From: Diaphorobacter sp. HDW4A
Lineage (GTDB): Bacteria > Pseudomonadota > Gammaproteobacteria > Burkholderiales > Burkholderiaceae_C
Assembly (NCBI RefSeq): GCF_011305995.1
Contig: NZ_CP049911.1
Span: 1-64,000, forward strand
Direction: 5' to 3'
Length of the DNA stretch: 64,000 bases
Shown here: positions 57,794 through 64,000 of the stretch, piece after piece
Position numbering within the stretch: position 1 is the stretch's first letter
Layout: every line of letters starts with the position of its first letter
Program-made: the position numbers and the translations under genes
The notes under the pieces: model-generated
Told to the model about the DNA's origin: nothing
Database searches by the model: none
The model's input: the letters and a program-made list of their open reading frames with translations, nothing else

Positions 57794-58807
57794 TCATGGA
57801 CTCTCCATGGCAGCGGTGCTGCAATTAAGATTCGAAAGCACACCTGCGTGCAACTCCCGCCGCGTGGGCAAACCGTCTGCATCGCCTGGGAACTGCACCA
57901 CGCGAGCGCCAATGGCATTGCCGCGCGCAGCGGCCTGCGTAAGCGTCAAGCCCTCAAGTAGACCACTGACCACGCCCACGGCAAAACCGTCGCCAGCGCC
58001 CACTGTGTCTACCACACGCTCCACGCGCAGCCCAGGTGCGATACCCGATGCGCCATCGCGGTGAGCGTAGTACGCGCCCTCGGGGCCTAGTTTGACGATC
58101 ACTTGCTTTGCACCACGCTCCAGATAAAAGGCAGCGATGTCTTCGGCTGTGTAGCGACCTGTGAGCTGGCGGCCTTCGGCCAGGCCAGGCAGCACGGTGT
58201 CGCTGAGCGCCGCCAGGGCGTTGATACATTCGGCCATGACCTCGGGCGAGGCCCACAGGCGCGGGCGCAGGTTGGGGTCAAACGAGATGGATGCACCGGC
58301 CGCACGGGCCTGCCTGGCGAGGTGGAAGGCCAGTTCGCGGGTGGTGGACGACAGTGCGGGAGTAATGCCGGTAAGGTGCAGGTGGCGCGCGGGAAAAGCT
58401 CCTGCCGGCGAATCTGCCACGCTCAGGTGACTGGCGGCCGACCCCTTGCGGAAGTATTCGATCTGCGGGTCGCTGCCGTCGTCAGTGCGGGTCTTTAGCA
58501 TGAAACCCGTGGGGTGGGCAGCGTCAGTCACCACGTAGCGCGTATCGATGCCTTCGTGCGCAAGCACGCCGCGCAGAAAGTTGCCGAACGAATCATGCCC
58601 TAAGCGCGTGATGTAGCCCGTGGCGAGGCCAAGGCGGGCGAGGCCTGTGGCCACGTTCAGTTCCGCTCCCGCTGGCACCCGGCGAAAGTCAGGAACTGCA
58701 TGCAGCTCGCCCGGCTGCAAGGCCATGAACAAGGCCATGGGCTCACCGACGGTGAGCACGTCCAGGAATTGGGCAGTGGGGGTAGAAGTCTGTGTTGCGT
58801 TCATCAC
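57794..58807 (-). CDS. kdgK: 2-dehydro-3-deoxygluconate kinase (PfkB family)
   Basis: 337 residues. The PfkB-family motifs are present: an N-terminal glycine-rich GEPMALFMALQPGELHAVPDF, the substrate loop NVATGLARLGL, and the C-terminal anion-hole DTVGAGDGFAVGVVSG with catalytic aspartate. It phosphorylates KDG to KDPG, the step after altronate dehydratase. Its start overlaps the uxaA stop by four bases (ATGA), and it is the last gene of the leftward sugar-acid operon. Confidence 0.92.
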   Translation of the reverse strand: MMNATQTSTPTAQFLDVLTVGEPMALFMALQPGELHAVPDFRRVPAGAELNVATGLARLGLATGYITRLGHDSFGNFLRGVLAHEGIDTRYVVTDAAHPTGFMLKTRTDDGSDPQIEYFRKGSAASHLSVADSPAGAFPARHLHLTGITPALSSTTRELAFHLARQARAAGASISFDPNLRPRLWASPEVMAECINALAALSDTVLPGLAEGRQLTGRYTAEDIAAFYLERGAKQVIVKLGPEGAYYAHRDGASGIAPGLRVERVVDTVGAGDGFAVGVVSGLLEGLTLTQAAARGNAIGARVVQFPGDADGLPTRRELHAGVLSNLNCSTAAMESP

Positions 58808-60345
58808 ATTACCGCGCCCAGTTGCCAGGGCAGAAATTCGTTGTCGCCCAGGCCATTGTCTTCACTCTTACTGCGCTGGCCCGAGGCCGTGGCCACCATG
58901 AGCTGCAGCAACGCGGCGCCTGCCTCCTGGATGGTCTGTCGGCCATCCACGACGCCACCACAGTCAAAGTCCATGTCCAGCGACATGCGCGTGAACATGG
59001 GCGTGTTGGAGGCCAGCTTGAGCGAGGGCGTGGGCTTGCAGCCATACGTGGAGCCGCGCCCGGTTGTAAAACAGATGAGATTTGCACCGCCGGCCACCTG
59101 ACCGGTGGCCGAGACGGGGTCATAGCCCGGTGTGTCCATGAATACCAAGCCGTGAGCACGCACAGGTTCTGCGTACTCCAGCACATCCATCAGCCCCGTG
59201 CTGCCGGCCTTAGCCACAGCGCCCAGCGACTTTTCAAGGATGGTGGTGATGCCCCCGGCCTTGTTGCCAGGCGAAGGGTTGTTGTTGAGGTCGCCGCCAT
59301 GCAAGGCGGCATAACCTTCCCACCAGGCCAGGCGCTGAAGCAGTTTGTCGGCCACGGCAGGCGATGCGGCGCGGTGGGTGAGCAGGTGCTCTGCGCCGTA
59401 GATTTCAGGGGTCTCCGACAAGATGGCCGTGCCACCCTGCTGCACCAGCAAATCCACCGCTGCGCCCAACACCGGGTTGGCGCTGATGCCGGAGTAGCCG
59501 TCCGAGCCACCACACTGCAGCCCCACGGTGAGGTGCTTCAGTGGCACCGGCTCGCGCCGCGCCTGGTTGGCCTGCGCCAGCATGCCCTGCAGCACAGCCT
59601 TGCCCTGGGCAATGGTCTCGCGCGTACCACCTTCGTCCTGGATGGTCAGCGTGGCAAACATGCCCGGTGTGCGGGCGCTCAGTGTTTCGACCAGCGGTGC
59701 GATCTGGTTGACCTCGCAGCCCAGGCCAATGACCAGCACGCCCGCAAAGTTGGGGTGGTTGGCATAGCCTCGCAAGGTGCGCTGCAGCAGCGCCAGCCCT
59801 TCGCCGTTGCCGCCCATGCCGCAGCCACTGCCATGGGTAATGGCGACCACGCCGTCCACGTGGGGGAAGGCTGCTAGCACTTCATCTTTGAACGCATCGG
59901 CGATGTGGCGGCACACGGTGGCCGAGCAGTTCACGCTAGCGATTACGCCCAGGTAGTTGCGCGTGGCCACGCGGCCATCGGGGCGCACATAGCCGTCAAA
60001 CGTGAGCGGCTGCGGGGCCACGGCCGTGGGCTTGTAGCCGGCCCCGGCCGTGTGGGCGTGCTGGGATTCGGCCATGCCCACGTTGTGCACGTGCACATGG
60101 GCACCCACCGGGATGTCCACTGTGGCCACACCGATGTTCTGCCCGTACTTGAGGACGGGCGCGCCTTGCGCGATGGGCAGCAACGCCACCTTGTGCCCCG
60201 ATGCAATGGCATCGCGCAGCACCAGGGTGTACGCCCCCACCTGCAGGGTGGTGCCGGCCTCCAGGGCCTGGCGCGCAACGGCCACATTGTCGGCCGCGCT
60301 CAACTGGAGGGCGGCGGGAGGAGGAGGCTGCGTGGGGGTGTTCAT
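58804..60345 (-). CDS. uxaA: Altronate dehydratase (UxaA family, full length)
   Basis: 513 residues from the ATG at 60345. An N-terminal SAF-like small domain (residues about 20-100, HVHVHNVGMAESQH) is followed by the larger UxaA domain. It has AITHGSGCGMGGNGEGLALLQ, IGLGCEVNQIAPL and LQCGGSDGYSGISANPVLG, the conserved segments that hold the iron or metal site. It converts D-altronate to 2-keto-3-deoxygluconate. It overlaps kdgK and lies 55 bases from uxaB. Confidence 0.93.
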   Translation of the reverse strand: MNTPTQPPPPAALQLSAADNVAVARQALEAGTTLQVGAYTLVLRDAIASGHKVALLPIAQGAPVLKYGQNIGVATVDIPVGAHVHVHNVGMAESQHAHTAGAGYKPTAVAPQPLTFDGYVRPDGRVATRNYLGVIASVNCSATVCRHIADAFKDEVLAAFPHVDGVVAITHGSGCGMGGNGEGLALLQRTLRGYANHPNFAGVLVIGLGCEVNQIAPLVETLSARTPGMFATLTIQDEGGTRETIAQGKAVLQGMLAQANQARREPVPLKHLTVGLQCGGSDGYSGISANPVLGAAVDLLVQQGGTAILSETPEIYGAEHLLTHRAASPAVADKLLQRLAWWEGYAALHGGDLNNNPSPGNKAGGITTILEKSLGAVAKAGSTGLMDVLEYAEPVRAHGLVFMDTPGYDPVSATGQVAGGANLICFTTGRGSTYGCKPTPSLKLASNTPMFTRMSLDMDFDCGGVVDGRQTIQEAGAALLQLMVATASGQRSKSEDNGLGDNEFLPWQLGAVM

Positions 60346-60400
60346 GGTGAAAAAGGACTGGGTGGGCAGCAATGCACCGTCAAGCGGTGGCATCGCCAGC

Positions 60401-61549
60401 TCAAGGAAGTGTGGAGACCATGGCCGCTTGCAGGCGCGGCTGGGCGAGGTCGGGCGCATGTTCTGCAGCCAGCGCCAGGATGGGGCCGAAGCGGCGCTGC
60501 TTTTTTTGCGCATGGTTTTGCGCAATGTCGGCAATGCGGTGGTTCAGGAAGGGGTTCTCAAAACGCTCTCGCACGTCCACCAGGTAGGCATCGGCTTGGG
60601 CCCGGGCGGCCGTGCCCAGGGCACTGAACACCGGCAGGATCTCTTGCGCCCACAGGGCTTCCAGCGCGGCGCGCAGCGGGGCATCGGCCATGGCCTCGCG
60701 CACGGTTTCGTCGGCACGGCGGCCCTCTTGCAACCAGCGCTCGGCCAGAAAGGTGTGGCCCGCGTTGAGCAAAAAGAGCTTGAGCCTCTCGTAGAACGCC
60801 AGGTCATCGGTCAATACGATAGAAGGGTGTTTGCACGGAAGCTGCAGCCGGTCCTGGCGCTCGACCACCCACACGGCATAGGGTTCAGCCACGGCGCCTA
60901 CGGGTTCGATGGCCTCCGAGACGATGCGGTCCACCAGCGAGTTGGCCCACACACAGTGTGCGCCCAGCCAGGCGATGAAGGCCTCGGATTGCCTCCATTG
61001 CCGCGCCAGGCCTACCACCACATCGCGCAGTACCTCGCCATTGCGCTCAATCAGCTCGCAAGGCAGCAGCGTGAGGGGGAGCTGCGGCGCGGCACGCCAG
61101 CGCCCCTGCAGTAGCACCAGCAGCTTGGCCGGAAAGCTGTGGGGCGCAGGGCGGCCCTCGGCCAGTGCCTCTGCGGTGTCGCGCTCGTCCAGCAGGTAGC
61201 CTTTGTCGGCGGTGTTGGACACCATCACGCGCACCTCAGACGCCACGGCAGCGCGAAGTGCGGGCCAGTGGCTGGACACCTGCCAGGCTTCACGCACTGC
61301 CGTGCACTGCACGGTGTCATCAATGCGTTGACCGCCCGACAGCCCCTGGATGCGCACGGGGTAGCCACGGCCCTGGGTTAGGGCGGCAATGCGTGCAGCA
61401 CCTTCGGGCCGGTCCGTGGTCTGCACCACGGTGATGCCACCCAGCGCATCGCTGGCGCCGTGGCTGTGCGCCAGCGCCTGCGATACGAACAGGTCCACAT
61501 GCGCCAGCAAAAAGCGGCTGGTGCCAAACTGAAGAATCGGAAGAGCCAT
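60401..61549 (-). CDS. uxaB: Tagaturonate reductase (mannitol dehydrogenase family)
   Basis: 382 residues from the ATG at 61549. Polyol-dehydrogenase family features: an N-terminal ILQFGTSRFLLAHVDLFV Rossmann turn, VSNTADKGYLLDE, and a KLLVLLQGRW segment. It interconverts D-tagaturonate and D-altronate with NADH. UxuB (fructuronate reductase) is a close relative, but the UxaA and LgoD-like neighbours point to UxaB. It lies 16 bases downstream of the dehydrogenase gene. Confidence 0.82.
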   Translation of the reverse strand: MALPILQFGTSRFLLAHVDLFVSQALAHSHGASDALGGITVVQTTDRPEGAARIAALTQGRGYPVRIQGLSGGQRIDDTVQCTAVREAWQVSSHWPALRAAVASEVRVMVSNTADKGYLLDERDTAEALAEGRPAPHSFPAKLLVLLQGRWRAAPQLPLTLLPCELIERNGEVLRDVVVGLARQWRQSEAFIAWLGAHCVWANSLVDRIVSEAIEPVGAVAEPYAVWVVERQDRLQLPCKHPSIVLTDDLAFYERLKLFLLNAGHTFLAERWLQEGRRADETVREAMADAPLRAALEALWAQEILPVFSALGTAARAQADAYLVDVRERFENPFLNHRIADIAQNHAQKKQRRFGPILALAAEHAPDLAQPRLQAAMVSTLP

Positions 61550-61565
61550 GTCTGTGCGCCCCGGT

Positions 61566-62576
61566 TCAGACTTCCACGATCGCCTTGACCACGCGCTGCG
61601 CAGGGTCGAGCAACTGCGCGAAATCGGCGGGCACCTGGGCCAGCGGCATGCGGTGGGTGTTGAGAGCAGCGGTGGGCACCTTGCCCTCGCGCATGGCTGC
61701 AATCACGGTCTCGAAGTCTTCGGTGGTGGCGTTACGGCTGCCCAGCAGTGTGGTCTCGCGCTTGTGGAACTCGGGGTCGGAGAAGGTGATGGTGTCGCGC
61801 ACGACCGAGATCAATACGTAGGTGCCTCCATGGGCCACAAATCCAAAGCCCCTTTCGATGGCCTTGCCGTTGCCCGTGGCGTCGAACACTGTGTCAAAAA
61901 ACTCGCCCTGGGTGGCGGCAGACAGCTGCTCCACATCGCCCTCGCCCAGCGCCACGGTACCCGCCACGCCCAGCTCGCGCTGGCAAAAATCCAGGCGGTC
62001 CTGGCGGCTATCCAGCGCCGTGACAGTGGCCCCGCGCAGGCGTGCAAAAATCATCGCGGCCATGCCGATGGGTCCCGCTCCCACCACTAGAACACACTGT
62101 CCAGGCTGCACATTGCCCCTGCGCACCGCGTGCGCGCCGATGGCCAAAAACTCCACCATGGCGGCCTGATCCAGAGTCACCCCTTCGGCCTTATGCACAA
62201 ACGCTTCGGGCAGCGCGAGGTATTCGGTGAAGGCGCCGTCGCGGTGCACGCCCAACACCTGGATATTGACGCAGCAGTTGGTCTTGCCCTGCCTGCACGC
62301 CACGCAGTGGCCGCAGGACAGGTAGGGCATGACGTACACCACATCCCCCACCGCCAAGCGCCCGCCAGGCGCGGCTTCTTCTACCACGCCCGACAGCTCA
62401 TGGCCCATGACCCGGGGGTAGTCCAGAAACGGCTGGTTGCCTGTGAAGATGTGCAAATCGGTACCGCACACGCCCACGCGCTTGACGCGCACCAACACCT
62501 GGCCCTCGGCCCGCACGGGACGATCGCGTTGTTCGGCCTTCAGAGTGCCAGGGGTTTCACAGATGACGGTCAGCAT
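61566..62576 (-). CDS. Zinc-binding dehydrogenase, L-galactonate 5-dehydrogenase (LgoD)-like
   Basis: 336 residues. The MDR zinc sites are visible: GVCGTDLHIFTG, GHELSGVVEEA and the structural CGHCVACRQGKTNCC. The NAD fold is VLVVGAGPIGMAAMIFARLRG. In LgoD/YjjN the enzyme oxidises L-galactonate to D-tagaturonate, which is exactly the substrate of the next gene's product, so the call fits the pathway. Other sugar-acid or polyol dehydrogenases of the family cannot be excluded. Confidence 0.75.
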   Translation of the reverse strand: MLTVICETPGTLKAEQRDRPVRAEGQVLVRVKRVGVCGTDLHIFTGNQPFLDYPRVMGHELSGVVEEAAPGGRLAVGDVVYVMPYLSCGHCVACRQGKTNCCVNIQVLGVHRDGAFTEYLALPEAFVHKAEGVTLDQAAMVEFLAIGAHAVRRGNVQPGQCVLVVGAGPIGMAAMIFARLRGATVTALDSRQDRLDFCQRELGVAGTVALGEGDVEQLSAATQGEFFDTVFDATGNGKAIERGFGFVAHGGTYVLISVVRDTITFSDPEFHKRETTLLGSRNATTEDFETVIAAMREGKVPTAALNTHRMPLAQVPADFAQLLDPAQRVVKAIVEV

Positions 62577-62623
62577 GGTGGGTCCAGGAGTTGGGAGGTG
62601 GAGAGGGAGATAAGGGCAGGGCT

Positions 62624-63394
62624 TCAGCCGCCGTGGTACTTCTTGTAGATGGCTTGCAGCTTGCCGTTGGCCAGGTTTTTGGTGATCCAGTCATTGATCC
62701 AGGCCTTGAGTGCGGGCTCGTCCTTGCGCATGCCGATGCCAAGGGGCACGGTGGACATCGTGAATTTGGTCACCATGTCCTTTTGCGGAGCCTTGGCAAG
62801 CACGGTGCTGACGATGGCAGGTGAAGTGGCGATGATGTCGGCTTGGCCGCTCACGGCGGCGGTTACTAGCGTGGCGTCATCGTCGTAACGCACAACCTGA
62901 GCATCCTTGGCGCCGGTGGTCACCACCTTGTCGTTGTTGGAGCCACGCGTAGTGGCTACGCGTTTGCCTTTGAGGTCATCAAACCCGTTGATCTGCACGC
63001 CCTTGGGGCCTGCCACTACTGCCAGGATCTGTGCGTAGGGCACCGAGAAGTCAATGACCTTTTCACGCTCGGGCGTCACCGACAGCGAGGCCACCACGAT
63101 GTCAGCTTTACCCGTTTGCAGGAAGGGGATGCGATTGGGGCTGGTGGTCTGCACGACCTCAATGGCCACACCCAGGTCTTGCGCCAGCAGGTGGGCGGTT
63201 TCCACGTCGGAGCCCACGGCCTTCATGTTCGCGTCCACAAAGCCGTAAGGAGGCGATCCGGTATCGAGCGCGATGCGGATCTTTTTGGCTTCGCGGATGT
63301 CCTTGAGCAGGTCGGCATGGGCCGTTCCAGCGCCAAGGGCCATCAGAGCGGCTGCGGCAATCAGGCCGCGAATCAAAGTGGAACGCTGTGTCAT
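62624..63394 (-). CDS. ABC transporter substrate-binding protein, family 3
   Basis: 256 residues. A signal peptide (LIRGLIAAAALMALGAGTAHA) is followed by the family-3 opening DIREAKKIRIALDTGSPPYGFVD. The second-lobe features are MKAVGSDVETAHLLAQDLG and RVATTRGSNNDKVV. Family 3 proteins bind polar amino acids, but the gene sits directly upstream of a sugar-acid operon, so a sugar-acid ligand is possible. Confidence 0.88.
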   Translation of the reverse strand: MTQRSTLIRGLIAAAALMALGAGTAHADLLKDIREAKKIRIALDTGSPPYGFVDANMKAVGSDVETAHLLAQDLGVAIEVVQTTSPNRIPFLQTGKADIVVASLSVTPEREKVIDFSVPYAQILAVVAGPKGVQINGFDDLKGKRVATTRGSNNDKVVTTGAKDAQVVRYDDDATLVTAAVSGQADIIATSPAIVSTVLAKAPQKDMVTKFTMSTVPLGIGMRKDEPALKAWINDWITKNLANGKLQAIYKKYHGG

Positions 63395-63461
63395 GGTGTG
63401 TCTCCGTTGTGGTTGTCAGAAAGTCGAGAAGGGAACGCAGGAATGCAGCGGGGCGAGTGCA

Positions 63462-64000
63462 TCAGAGGCCGTTGCCCACAAAGTCACGCAGCTCGGTGGT
63501 GGCGGGTGCATCGAGGATGGAGGCCGGTCCGCGCTCCCACACGCGGCCCTTGTGCATGAAGATGACTTCATCGGCCACCTTGCGAGCAAAGGCCATCTCG
63601 TGCGTGACGAGGATCATGGTCATACCGCCTTCGGCAAGCTTCTCCATCACACGCAGCACCTCGCCGGTGAGCTGTGGATCAAGCGCAGAGGTCACTTCGT
63701 CAAACAGCATGAGCTGCGGCTGCATAGCCAGCGAGCGCGCAATGGCCACGCGCTGTTGCTGCCCGCCGGACAGTTGCGAGGGGTAGCACTCTGCTTTTTC
63801 AGCCAGGCCCACCTGAGCAAGCACGGCCAGCGCACGCTCTTTGGCTTCGGCTTTGGCCACTTTTTGCACCAGGCGAGGCGCCAGCATGATGTTTTGCAGC
63901 ACCGTGAGGTGGGGGAACAGGTTGTAGCTCTGAAACACGATGCCCACGTCGCGGCGCAATTGGTGCAGGTCGAGCCCAGGCGAGGTGACCTCATGACCAC
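63462..64000 (-). CDS. ABC transporter ATP-binding protein, polar amino acid type (5' end beyond window)
   Basis: The N-terminal third (with Walker A) lies outside the window. Visible features are RRDVGIVFQSYNLFPHLTVLQN (Q-loop), LSGGQQQRVAIARSLAMQP (signature), LMLFDEVTSALDP (Walker B, with V for the usual P) and MILVTHEMAFARKVAD (H-loop). It ends RDFVGNGL at 63462. The next gene downstream, the family-3 binding protein, starts 67 bases away on the same strand, as in GlnQ-type importers. Confidence 0.9.
   Translation of the reverse strand, partial: GHEVTSPGLDLHQLRRDVGIVFQSYNLFPHLTVLQNIMLAPRLVQKVAKAEAKERALAVLAQVGLAEKAECYPSQLSGGQQQRVAIARSLAMQPQLMLFDEVTSALDPQLTGEVLRVMEKLAEGGMTMILVTHEMAFARKVADEVIFMHKGRVWERGPASILDAPATTELRDFVGNGL

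Noticed and set aside
58792..59877. Long open frame (361 codons) on the plus strand opposite uxaA
   Set aside because: It lies entirely antisense to uxaA, has no recognisable domain and no ribosome site. GC-rich genes commonly give such mirror frames.

Overview
The window looks like chromosome of a betaproteobacterium of the order Burkholderiales, most likely Comamonadaceae (Comamonas/Acidovorax/Delftia type). The GC content is high, and it carries IS1071-family elements, the glutathione-dependent formaldehyde genes, BigR-type sulfur genes and a hexuronate cluster in styles typical of that group. This is an inference from gene content; no rRNA or tRNA gene was seen to fix the taxon.

Region 1 (1-13 kb) is a stress and repair block. 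It holds a UvrA-family protein (cut by the window edge), RarA, a ZIP metal transporter and a type-2-NADH-dehydrogenase-like flavoprotein. The glutathione-dependent formaldehyde pathway follows (FrmA, FghA, a VOC protein, a DUF3422 membrane protein) with a divergent LysR regulator, and then a divergent UvrB. Region 2 (13.5-19.4 kb) is a pile-up of mobile DNA: an IS256-family element cut by a complete IS1071-type element (copy A), which in turn abuts a truncated related element (copy B).

Region 3 (19.4-24.5 kb) is a sulfide/persulfide detoxification locus. An ArsR-family BigR-like regulator, two YeeE/PmpA-B transporters, a DUF442 protein and a SulP transporter run rightward. A persulfide dioxygenase, a DUF2892 protein, an OsmC remnant and a decapitated flavocytochrome-c sulfide dehydrogenase run leftward. 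A perfect 14-bp dyad lies between the two arms. A chemoreceptor gene with two compensating frameshifts follows, and a Tn21-type tnpA/tnpR/res unit starts one base after its stop codon. Next to it lies an ABC efflux operon (outer-membrane factor, c-type cytochrome, ATPase, truncated FtsX permease).

Region 4 (33.7-52.5 kb) lies between two direct IS1071-like copies (C and D). It contains a KfrA-like coiled-coil protein, a HigBA toxin-antitoxin pair, a short mer module (merR-merT-merP plus a GDCCVxC protein, no merA) and an IS66 element. A DUF1275 protein, a Roadblock/LC7-like protein, sparse DNA with small unknown ORFs and hairpins, and a GntR regulator facing a Rieske oxygenase gene broken by copy D follow.

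Region 5 (52.5-57.8 kb) is the 3' tip of an Rhs-type polymorphic toxin (Rhs core end, Hint autoprotease, toxin start) interrupted by an IS30-family element, then a probable immunity gene and a secreted DUF4124-like protein. Region 6 (57.8-64 kb) is a leftward operon for L-galactonate/galacturonate breakdown (LgoD-like dehydrogenase, UxaB, UxaA, KdgK) behind a polar amino-acid-type ABC importer.

The IS1071-like copies organise the window. Every gene at their edges (sulfide dehydrogenase, FtsX, KfrA-like, VanA-like) is truncated, and no copy has matching 5-bp flanks. This points to repeated recombination between copies rather than simple insertions.
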